A stretch of 42,762 nt of DNA from Gammaproteobacteria bacterium UBA2965 (GTDB lineage Bacteria; Pseudomonadota; Gammaproteobacteria; Pseudomonadales; Azotimanducaceae). The notes under the pieces were generated by a model. The model was not told the origin of the DNA and searched no databases. It saw nothing but the letters and a program-made list of their open reading frames with translations. Made by a program: the position numbers and the translations under genes. Position 1 is the first letter of the stretch. Every line of letters starts with the position of its first letter. The stretch lies in the NCBI GenBank assembly GCA_002348385.1, contig DEBD01000007.1, forward strand, positions 1 through 42,762. Direction: 5' to 3'. This document shows positions 8,258 to 15,798 of this stretch, in pieces.

Positions 8258-10321
8258 TCAGGCAACGACACCGGGGAACTCACCAAAGTACTTCAGCGCA
8301 TCCTCCGGCGGACGCTTCTGCTCCCACTCTTTCATGAATTCGCCGTACGGCTTGCCCGCGGCCTTGCGCTCGATCCTGGCCTCTGCCCGCTGGGCTTCGG
8401 TGGCTTCTGCATCAACCACCAGGCTTTCGGCATCGAAGGCTACCTTGTAGATCTCGCTCGCCGAATACTCCGAGATGACTCCGGCGCGCAGATCTTCCAC
8501 CACCTGTTGCGGATCGCGCTCTAGCGCATCGCCCCAGCCGCCGCCGCCGGCACCCACCATCATCCAGACATCACCGTCTTCCACGTCGACCGCCGGGTAG
8601 GTCGCGTAGTCGAACTTGTAATCACCCTCACACAAGTGCTGGTCTACCAGCTCGCCGGTCGAAGCCGGCGCATTCCACTGGCCCGCGCGCATGAGCTCCG
8701 TCACGTTCGATCCCAGAATATAGGCACCTGGGGTGGTGTTTCCGGCATAGCCGCCGAACATTCCAGGCGCCGTGGGGAAGCGGGAGCCGAATCCCATGGT
8801 TCCGTGAGACAGCGCGCCTGGCACCTTGTGAGCAACATAGGCAGTATCCAACCCAGACCCACCTCTGAACTTGCCAAAACCTCCACCATCGCGGGTAATG
8901 CGGCTGTAAAGTTTGTAGTACGGGCCGCGGATCTCCAATTGCTCAGCGTCATTGGTGTCCATGAAGTTGCCCCAGATGCCCGCAAAGACATCCACGCCAT
9001 CACCGTCTGGCCGCGCACCCCCACCGTTGCCGTTAACCGGGTCAACATAAAGGTCGGCTGCCATCATGCCGTGCTGGTTGACGCCCACACCGAAGCCACC
9101 TACGGAATTTGCGCTTTGCGTAGCGCTAAGCTTGTCCTTGTGCTCGCTGTCGAACGCCATTTTCATGGTGCAGCAGTGCGCGGCGGCCTGAAGTAAGAAG
9201 GTAGGCCAAAGCGAACATGACACGGACGCATCCGCGGATGCGCTCAAGCATGTGCCGTCGGGAATCTTCATCTCGATCTGATCCAAGAGCCCCACGCTGG
9301 GTGGTACGTCGCTGAGCAGATAGCTGAAGAACGGGTTCGCCAAGGTGGTTACCGGCATGCTGGAATAAGCATTGAACGACCAGGGGCTCTGTGGGGAGGT
9401 GCCCTCCAGATTCACAGTGAGCTGGTCACCTTTCTTGGTAATCGCGCAGTGAATGCGTTGCAGTCCTTTGTCCCCACCAACGCCATCAATAAATACGGTG
9501 CAACGATATGTGCCGTCATTGAATTCTTTCAGGCGGCGGCGCACCTGCACGCGCCCGTCGTCCACACAGCGACGTACCGCCCCGACAAACTCCGCAAGGC
9601 CAGTCTCTGTAGCCAGTTCCTTGAGACGCCGAACCATACGGGTACAGCCCGCCACGCGGGCCTTGATATCCAGGATCTGCTCGTCAGGCACACGGGTCAT
9701 ATTCCCGATGGATTGCACGAGGTCTTCTCGGAGTTCGAAGTTCGCACCAATTTTCTGCGGAAGCAGCCGGATCCCGTCGCTCCACGCGTTGCTGGCCAGA
9801 GCTGAAAGCCCCGGCTCGATAGCACCCACCTCCGCCTGGTGCGCCACCGCACTCACCCACCCTACCAGGGTGCCGTCGACTATGACGGGCATGAAGGCAA
9901 TTTGATCCGGCGTGTGCGTCGCGCCATACATGGGATCGGTGGAAAAGAAGATGTCGCCATCTTCAATGCGCACCGAGTCGTCCGTCCCCCATTTCGATAA
10001 GCTGTACTTGATGGGAAGCTGACCACTTAACGCATGGTAGTACACGCCCGCCGCGGCGCTGGACATGTCACCACACGCCGTATAGATACCCGTCCCACTG
10101 TCTTCCGATCGCAGCGCTGAAGACACACCCAGCTTTGCCATGACCTCCTTGCCTTCGGTGGCAATGGTCGCAAGCTTGTGCCGAAAGATGGAAAATTCGA
10201 TATCGGTCATCGAGTTGGCGAATTGCTCTTCCACACTGGTTTGTGGCTCTGGATCCATGCGCTCAAAAAGGTCATCGATGTTCGTATTGAACTCTGGCAA
10301 GGCTACTAACTGAGTGCTCAT
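8258..10321 (-). CDS. HyuB-like (hydantoinase B/oxoprolinase) beta subunit of an acetophenone-carboxylase-like enzyme
   Basis: A 687-residue hydantoinase-B-type subunit. Family signatures include DPMYGATHTPDQ (a DPFxGGTHLND-like turn), NPFFSYLLSDV, GGGARPDGDG and the glycine-rich C-terminal MMVGAGGGGWGD. In acetophenone carboxylase this subunit carries the carboxylation site that accepts the activated ketone and carboxyphosphate. The start is ATG at 10321, behind GGAGAA with good spacing; a TTG one codon earlier is less likely. It is the fifth gene of the operon, 67 bases after the second HyuA-like gene. Ordinary hydantoinase or oxoprolinase is the alternative, but those systems lack the gamma subunit found here. 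Confidence 0.88.
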   Translation of the reverse strand: MSTQLVALPEFNTNIDDLFERMDPEPQTSVEEQFANSMTDIEFSIFRHKLATIATEGKEVMAKLGVSSALRSEDSGTGIYTACGDMSSAAAGVYYHALSGQLPIKYSLSKWGTDDSVRIEDGDIFFSTDPMYGATHTPDQIAFMPVIVDGTLVGWVSAVAHQAEVGAIEPGLSALASNAWSDGIRLLPQKIGANFELREDLVQSIGNMTRVPDEQILDIKARVAGCTRMVRRLKELATETGLAEFVGAVRRCVDDGRVQVRRRLKEFNDGTYRCTVFIDGVGGDKGLQRIHCAITKKGDQLTVNLEGTSPQSPWSFNAYSSMPVTTLANPFFSYLLSDVPPSVGLLDQIEMKIPDGTCLSASADASVSCSLWPTFLLQAAAHCCTMKMAFDSEHKDKLSATQSANSVGGFGVGVNQHGMMAADLYVDPVNGNGGGARPDGDGVDVFAGIWGNFMDTNDAEQLEIRGPYYKLYSRITRDGGGFGKFRGGSGLDTAYVAHKVPGALSHGTMGFGSRFPTAPGMFGGYAGNTTPGAYILGSNVTELMRAGQWNAPASTGELVDQHLCEGDYKFDYATYPAVDVEDGDVWMMVGAGGGGWGDALERDPQQVVEDLRAGVISEYSASEIYKVAFDAESLVVDAEATEAQRAEARIERKAAGKPYGEFMKEWEQKRPPEDALKYFGEFPGVVA

Positions 10322-10391
10322 CAAATTTCTCCGCTAATCTCTCGATTTATTTCTACCACCGGCAAACGGGGCTTGTTTCTCATGCACATCG

Positions 10392-12542
10392 TCAGCATTG
10401 CGTAATTACTGCCGATTCGTGCTCGTCAATCCTGCACTCCCAACCCGCCGGAATAGGCAGGCTGGTCGTGTCACTTTCAACTAAAACCGGCCCCGTTACA
10501 ACGTTGCCGGGCTTGAGTCTGTCCAAGTCATATACGGACGTGGCTCGATAGCTCCCGTCCCAATAGGCCTCGCGCGTGCCCAGCAGCGCATCGCCGGGAA
10601 ATGCCTTGCCCAGCTTCCGCGTGGGCAGGCGGCCGCGCTCCGATGGAATGGAGGCGCGCAGCCGGAACAGGTTGATCTCCACACCTCCGGCCGGATAAGC
10701 CGAGCCCGGGCCCCACAGCGCCACGTATTGCTCCGAGAAGGCATCCGCCAGCTGCTTCACGTGGGCCTCGGAGTCAATCTTGAGCACGGGCGAGCTCACC
10801 ACGGTGTTCTGAATCTGCGACCCGTAGCGCATCTCGAGCTCCAGCAGGTACACGGCGTCGGAGGGGTTAAAGCCGTCCTCCGACAAACCCTTGCGCGCCT
10901 GGTCGAAAAGCCCGTCGACAATATTGTTGAACGCGCTGGCGTCCAGCACCGGGTCGTTGGCGCCCGGAGACAGCACCACCATGAGGCGGTCGTTCTGGTA
11001 GACGTGCGAGATATCGGATACCGCCGATCCAAATGCACAGAACACCGATGAGAAGCGAAAAACGTAGATGGGTCCGCCGGCGCCCAGATGGCTCGTGTAC
11101 CCCACCGCGTGGGTGGCACCGGCACCGCCAAAGGCGAACACCGCAAAATCTTCCGGCCTCAAACCCCGCAGGGCGATGTTCTTGAACAGATCGTTGCCCG
11201 CATGTCCGTCCACCGTAAGCTTCACCGCCGCTGCGGCTTCAGCCACATCCATGCCCAGAGGCCCTGCAACCTTAGCCTCCATGAGCATGTGCGCACGCTC
11301 GGCGTTCAGGCCGATTTTGCCCCCACAGAAACGATCGGGATTGATGTAGCCCAGTATCAGATCGGCATCGGTCACCGTGGGTTCGCGGCCACCGGTATCG
11401 TAACAAGCCGGGCCTGGCATAGAACCGGCACTTTGCGGCCCTACTTCTAACCTGCCGGTAAGGTTGTTCACCCAGGCGATAGAGCCACCACCCGCGCCGA
11501 TTGTGCCGACCTCGAGCATCGGTAGGCTGACAAAGAAATTTTCGATCACCGGATGGTAGCTGTAATGCCTTGGGTTGCCATCCACCACCAAGCTGGCATC
11601 AAAGCTGGTTCCACCCATGTCGGTGAGCACAGCGTTTTTTATGCCATATTCCTGGCACAGGCGGGCACCACCCAGAAGCCCTGCCACCGGACCGGACGCG
11701 TAGGTGTTCAACGCCGGCGTTTTGATCACCTTGCTCACCGCCCCAGTGTTGTTCACCAGCAGAATGGGCTTGGTGTAGTTGCGCGCCCGCAGTTCGTCGC
11801 TGAGCGACCTCAGATCGTGGGCGAGGTCGCTGTGCATGTAACCGCTGAGAATGGTGGACATGGTACGCGGGTACTCACCGCTGGTAGGCGAGATCTCGTG
11901 AGACAGCAGCACCGGCATGGCGCCCAGGTACTTCTCGGGATACAGCTCATCGATGATCGCCCGCACCTGCAGTTCATGCGCGGGGTTCTGGAAAGACCAC
12001 AACAGAGATACCACGAAACCCATGGCGCCCTTGTCCACGAGTCTGTGCACCTGATCGATAACACTCTGTTTGTCCAGTGGAGCAATGATCTCACCGGACC
12101 AGTCAATTCTCTCGTTTACGCCAGCAATCATATCGCGAGGAATAATGGGCACAGGCTTCTGAGCCGTCGCCTTGTTGCGGATTTCTTCGGGCTGCCGCCC
12201 GTCCACCCAGGAGCGGGCCCGGCCCACCAACGTGACGTCTTCAAAGCCTTCTGTGGTAATGAGGCCAAGTTTCGGCCCTGTGCGTTCGATGAGCGTGTTG
12301 AGCGAAATGGTGGTGGCATAGGACACCGACGTGCACTGATCGAGCAGATCAGCAAGGTCTAGCCCGATGTTCTCACCCGCCGCCTCGATGGCGCGCAGAG
12401 CGCCCACGGACACGTCGTATTTCGTGGTGGACGCCTTGCCGATAGTGTAGCCGCCATCAAACGACACATAGCAGTCGGTGAACGTACCCCCGATGTCTAG
12501 ATCGATGGCGATGTTCTCTTTGGTATTAGCGACTTCAGTCAT
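10392..12542 (-). CDS. HyuA-like (hydantoinase A/oxoprolinase) large subunit, second copy
   Basis: A 716-residue hydantoinase-A-type subunit of the ASKHA (acetate kinase/Hsp70/actin) ATPase superfamily. The N-terminal phosphate-binding motif DIGGTFTD is at residues 16-23, and a second, DMGGTSFDAS, lies near 310. Further marks are FAFGGAGATHAVGY and SVFCAFGSAVSD. In acetophenone carboxylase two different HyuA subunits perform separate ATP-dependent steps, activation of bicarbonate and of the ketone enol. Its ATG overlaps the stop of the gamma gene by four bases (ATGA), a sign of translational coupling. It is clearly diverged from the first HyuA copy at 12899-14911, so this is old subfunctionalisation rather than a recent duplication. 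Confidence 0.9.
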   Translation of the reverse strand: MTEVANTKENIAIDLDIGGTFTDCYVSFDGGYTIGKASTTKYDVSVGALRAIEAAGENIGLDLADLLDQCTSVSYATTISLNTLIERTGPKLGLITTEGFEDVTLVGRARSWVDGRQPEEIRNKATAQKPVPIIPRDMIAGVNERIDWSGEIIAPLDKQSVIDQVHRLVDKGAMGFVVSLLWSFQNPAHELQVRAIIDELYPEKYLGAMPVLLSHEISPTSGEYPRTMSTILSGYMHSDLAHDLRSLSDELRARNYTKPILLVNNTGAVSKVIKTPALNTYASGPVAGLLGGARLCQEYGIKNAVLTDMGGTSFDASLVVDGNPRHYSYHPVIENFFVSLPMLEVGTIGAGGGSIAWVNNLTGRLEVGPQSAGSMPGPACYDTGGREPTVTDADLILGYINPDRFCGGKIGLNAERAHMLMEAKVAGPLGMDVAEAAAAVKLTVDGHAGNDLFKNIALRGLRPEDFAVFAFGGAGATHAVGYTSHLGAGGPIYVFRFSSVFCAFGSAVSDISHVYQNDRLMVVLSPGANDPVLDASAFNNIVDGLFDQARKGLSEDGFNPSDAVYLLELEMRYGSQIQNTVVSSPVLKIDSEAHVKQLADAFSEQYVALWGPGSAYPAGGVEINLFRLRASIPSERGRLPTRKLGKAFPGDALLGTREAYWDGSYRATSVYDLDRLKPGNVVTGPVLVESDTTSLPIPAGWECRIDEHESAVITQC

Positions 12543-12886
12543 TCGAGTTCGTTCTTGGCTTTGAGCGCCTCAATATCAATATCTATATCGTGGGTAAGCG
12601 GGTGCCCCGGGGGCAGATACTCGGTATCGATGAGCACGCCGCAGTTGGGGCAATAGCACTCGACAATGCGACACCATTCAGGATCGGGTGCAAACGTGTA
12701 CTCACCTTCTATGATGGGTTGGTGAATCTCCTCGGGATTACGATCCCGAATCAGACAGCCTTCCTTATAGTTGTTCGCTGCGTCTCCCAACTTGTGGCCG
12801 CACCGATTGCAATGCCACTTCTCCGTCATAAGATCTATGTCCAGATACTCAGCCACCTGAACTTTTTTTGATGCCTCATCGGTCAT
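12539..12886 (-). CDS. Acetone/acetophenone carboxylase gamma-type zinc subunit
   Basis: A 115-residue protein with two cysteine pairs, CNRC (Cys26, Cys29) and CPNC (Cys79, Cys82), plus Cys44, Cys72 and Cys77. This pattern and the DxxLxTEKWHCxxCG start match the small gamma subunit family of acetone and acetophenone carboxylases (Acetone_carb_G), where zinc is structural. Its presence between two HyuA genes is the strongest sequence argument that this operon encodes a ketone carboxylase rather than a hydantoinase or 5-oxoprolinase. ATG at 12886, twelve bases after the upstream stop, with an ATGA overlap with the downstream HyuA gene. Confidence 0.88.
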   Translation of the reverse strand: MTDEASKKVQVAEYLDIDLMTEKWHCNRCGHKLGDAANNYKEGCLIRDRNPEEIHQPIIEGEYTFAPDPEWCRIVECYCPNCGVLIDTEYLPPGHPLTHDIDIDIEALKAKNELE

Positions 12887-12898
12887 GGCCTGCCCCCA

Positions 12899-14911
12899 TC
12901 ATCTGTCCCGCGCCACCAGCACCACGTTGTTTGCCCCGTCGATACACGCATCGCGCCCCGGAGACACCACAATGGTGGTGAACTCGGCTTCGATGATAGC
13001 GGGGCCTGCAACCCGATCCCCCGGATTAAGGTTCGCCGCCTCGTGCACCCAAACGTCTTCAAAGCCGTCACCCGTCCACACCGACCGAGATGCAGATGCC
13101 TCCTTGTTAACGTACTCGCCCTCAAAGGCCGGGCTTTCCAGCTGGGGGTGCGGTGTGGGGGCGGTGGCTTTCATCCGCACGCTGTCCCACATTACCGATC
13201 CCGCCGCCTTCCCATTGAGCGCATCATTCGCTCGCCGAACGACGTCCTGGGAATCAGCAGTGGCGTCATCCGCAAGATCCACATAGGCCTTCGTCTGCGG
13301 ATCATCTTCAAGACTGACACCGGCATGCAGCTCGTAGGTGACATTCGATGCGTCGAATCCCTCACCAAGCATGTCGCGTTGGGCTTCCTGTTTCATCAGT
13401 TGGGTAAAGCCGCCCACATCGACCACACCGGTGGATGCATCGGGAAGAGACACTTCGTACAGGTGACTCACGTCCATTCGCGAGGAACCGTAGGCGCTGA
13501 ACACCGGGCTCATGGGAAAACAGTAGGCCGCAGATATGTCCAGTAGGTCCGCAACGGTGGACACGTGGGTTGGCCCACCACCGCCGTAGGCAAACAGCAC
13601 TTCCGGCGCTAATCCTCGCGCATCCGCGTAGTCCGTCAACCCGCCCGCCACGATCCGGTCCACGGCCTGACGAATTTCCCACGCGGCCTGTTCAACGGAG
13701 AACCCGAGCGGCTCCGCAATGTCGCGCGCAATGCCCTGCCGGGCTTTCTCCACATCAAGATTGCGTCCGCCACCCAGAAAGGTGGCCGGATCCAGATAGC
13801 CGAGTACCAGATTCGCATCCGTAACCGTCGGGGAATCGCCCCCCAGCCCATAGCACATGGGTCCCGGATAAGCACCCGCGCTCTGCGGCCCCACCTTCAC
13901 CTGGCCCTCTTCGATGCGGGCGATGGAGCCACCGCCACCGCCCAGGGAGTCCGCCACGATGGCTGGGACGTCAATGCTGATCCCGTCGATGGTTACCGAA
14001 TTCTCTACCCCACGCCAAACCCGGCCAACGGCACCAATGTCGGTGCTGGTTCCGCCGATGTCCAGGGTCAGCCCCGAGCGCACGTCCAGGTCCGAGCCCA
14101 GTTCGTTGCTGCCTACCAACCCCGCCGCGGGCCCAGAGTTGTATGTGTGCGCCGCCACGCTCTTGGCTACGCGAGCCACCGATCCGCTGGCGTGCACAAC
14201 CAGCAGCGGTTTGGTATAGCCGCGCCGCCGGATCTCTTCTTCTGCTTTGTATAGGTGGCGGGCCAATCCATGATGGATGTAGGCGGACACCAGCGCGGTG
14301 CGCAGCCGCAAGCCGTCATCCCGATTCTGAGAGATCTCGGTGGACACCAAGGTAGGCAGCGCGCCCAGATAATGTCGCGGGAACTCACTGCGCACGATGT
14401 CACGTATTCGAACTTCAGCATCATCGTTGCGATGGCTGCCTTTGATACCCACAACCAGGCCGCGAGCGCCTGACTCAAGCAGTTCGATGACTTTGGCCCG
14501 GACATCATCCGGCTCGATGTTGCCGACAACTTTGCCGTTGTCATCCACCCGCACATCGACGCCGGACACCAGGCCCTCGGAAAGCAGCCAATCGTAGGCC
14601 GTGCCTTTTGCGCTCTCGCCGTAGAGGTCATCTTCATGCCCACGGGTTACCAGCACACCCAGCTTGGGACCGGCACGCTGGATGATCGTATTGGTTCCAT
14701 ATGTGGTGGAATAGCGGATCACCGAGGTCCGCTGCAGCAACTGGGTCAGATTGATCTCCAGGCGCTCTGCGGCGGCTTCTAGACAGTTCAGGAACGCCTC
14801 GGTCAGGTCGTGAGGGGTGGTGTCTACCTTGACGCTGAAGGCGCTGCCATCGTGGGTGATGAACCCGTCAGTGAAGGTTCCCCCCGTGTCTATGTCGATG
14901 GTGATGCTCAT
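12899..14911 (-). CDS. HyuA-like (hydantoinase A/oxoprolinase) large subunit, first copy
   Basis: A 670-residue ASKHA-fold ATPase subunit. The motif DTGGTFTDG starts at residue 8, LDIGGTSTDIG is near residue 290, and FAYGGGGPTHVSTVADL is in the second domain. It is about 46 residues shorter than the other HyuA protein in the operon. In the apc system the first gene encodes a HyuA-type subunit of about 70 kDa, and the size and order here agree. It begins four bases after the cupin stop and ends twelve bases before the gamma subunit gene, so one transcript is likely. The substrate ketone cannot be read from sequence; it need not be acetophenone. Confidence 0.9.
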   Translation of the reverse strand: MSITIDIDTGGTFTDGFITHDGSAFSVKVDTTPHDLTEAFLNCLEAAAERLEINLTQLLQRTSVIRYSTTYGTNTIIQRAGPKLGVLVTRGHEDDLYGESAKGTAYDWLLSEGLVSGVDVRVDDNGKVVGNIEPDDVRAKVIELLESGARGLVVGIKGSHRNDDAEVRIRDIVRSEFPRHYLGALPTLVSTEISQNRDDGLRLRTALVSAYIHHGLARHLYKAEEEIRRRGYTKPLLVVHASGSVARVAKSVAAHTYNSGPAAGLVGSNELGSDLDVRSGLTLDIGGTSTDIGAVGRVWRGVENSVTIDGISIDVPAIVADSLGGGGGSIARIEEGQVKVGPQSAGAYPGPMCYGLGGDSPTVTDANLVLGYLDPATFLGGGRNLDVEKARQGIARDIAEPLGFSVEQAAWEIRQAVDRIVAGGLTDYADARGLAPEVLFAYGGGGPTHVSTVADLLDISAAYCFPMSPVFSAYGSSRMDVSHLYEVSLPDASTGVVDVGGFTQLMKQEAQRDMLGEGFDASNVTYELHAGVSLEDDPQTKAYVDLADDATADSQDVVRRANDALNGKAAGSVMWDSVRMKATAPTPHPQLESPAFEGEYVNKEASASRSVWTGDGFEDVWVHEAANLNPGDRVAGPAIIEAEFTTIVVSPGRDACIDGANNVVLVARDR

Positions 14912-14915
14912 GCAG

Positions 14916-15656
14916 CTAGGCCCACTGAAACTCGGCCGGCCCGCCGATGCCCACCACGATCAGATCGGCGCCGCGCGCACCTGCCTTGGTTGCCCTGGTA
15001 ATCTCTCCCGCCGGCACCCAGCGAACTTCTTCGGTGTCGAACAGACCTTCGCCGGCAACGTCGATACTGCCGGAGAACACCAGGTACAGCGCCCCCACAT
15101 CGTGGTGATAATCGGGAAGACCGGCCCCGGGTTCAATTTGCACCCGCTGGATATAAGGGTCGTCGCCACTGAGCGTGCCGACCCGAGAGCCAGGCGCCAG
15201 ATTAACGAGCGCCACGTCGTTGATGCTGGCTCGCCCCCACCTAGCCGGTAACCGCTCTAACCGGGCAGTCAGATCGTCGGGTGCGTCATAGAGGTCGGAC
15301 CAATTGAGACCGATCTCCGCACCAGTGCTCATCAGAAAAAACCGCACGCCAGCGTCACCGGACAGCTCCGGGCCATAGACGTGCCCCGCCTTGATCCAGC
15401 GCACATCCCCAGGAACAAAGTTGCCTTCGGGCCCGATGGTCATTGAGCCTTCGGTAATGATGTAGAGCGTGTCGAACGGGTGCCAGTGATGGCCGATGGA
15501 GAAGTTTGGTTCGAACTTGGTTTCGAGAAACGACGGGCCGTCGGTTTTCAGCATCCGTACCGGCGTCGTCGGTCGACCATGCGGGTCATGAAACAGCTCC
15601 CACTCGACCTCCGAGGGCCGATAGTGTTCAACTGCTTGCGTGCCCCCTTTTCCCAT
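14916..15656 (-). CDS. Double-cupin protein, first gene of the carboxylase operon
   Basis: A 246-residue protein with two cupin folds. The first contains HHWHPFDTLYIITEGSMTIG with two or three metal-ligand histidines, then PGDVRWIKAG. The second contains LPDYHHDVGALYLVFSG, then VRWVPAGE. Bicupins of this kind act as metal dioxygenases, isomerases, decarboxylases or small-molecule sensors, so function is not fixed. The ATG at 15656 is chosen over an in-frame TTG at 15707 because GGGGGAAG precedes it and the extra 17 residues are low-complexity and basic. It leads the operon, four bases ahead of the HyuA gene. Known acetophenone-carboxylase operons are not recalled to carry it, so it may mark a different substrate. 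Confidence 0.8.
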   Translation of the reverse strand: MGKGGTQAVEHYRPSEVEWELFHDPHGRPTTPVRMLKTDGPSFLETKFEPNFSIGHHWHPFDTLYIITEGSMTIGPEGNFVPGDVRWIKAGHVYGPELSGDAGVRFFLMSTGAEIGLNWSDLYDAPDDLTARLERLPARWGRASINDVALVNLAPGSRVGTLSGDDPYIQRVQIEPGAGLPDYHHDVGALYLVFSGSIDVAGEGLFDTEEVRWVPAGEITRATKAGARGADLIVVGIGGPAEFQWA

Positions 15657-15725
15657 ACGCGTCTTCCCCCAAAAACGTCTCTGATCGCGGTCTGCGTTGC
15701 GCCGCAATTACTCAGCAATGCCATA

Positions 15726-15758
15726 GAGAAAAGGCGCCGGCCTCGCAAAGCCGGCGCC
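15726..15758 (-). terminator. Rho-independent terminator of the second TonB receptor gene
   Basis: A perfect 9-bp inverted repeat, GGCGCCGGC at 15733-15741 and GCCGGCGCC at 15750-15758, with an 8-base loop. Read on the - strand it is followed at once by TTTTCTC (15732 down to 15726). It lies 40 bases beyond the stop of the receptor gene at 15799. The T-tract is on the - strand side only, so it should stop receptor transcripts before the cupin operon, which must then use its own promoter between about 15660 and 15725. Confidence 0.85.
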
Positions 15759-15798
15759 CTATTTCTCGAACTTTTACCTCGCTAAACCCTCTAGCTAC

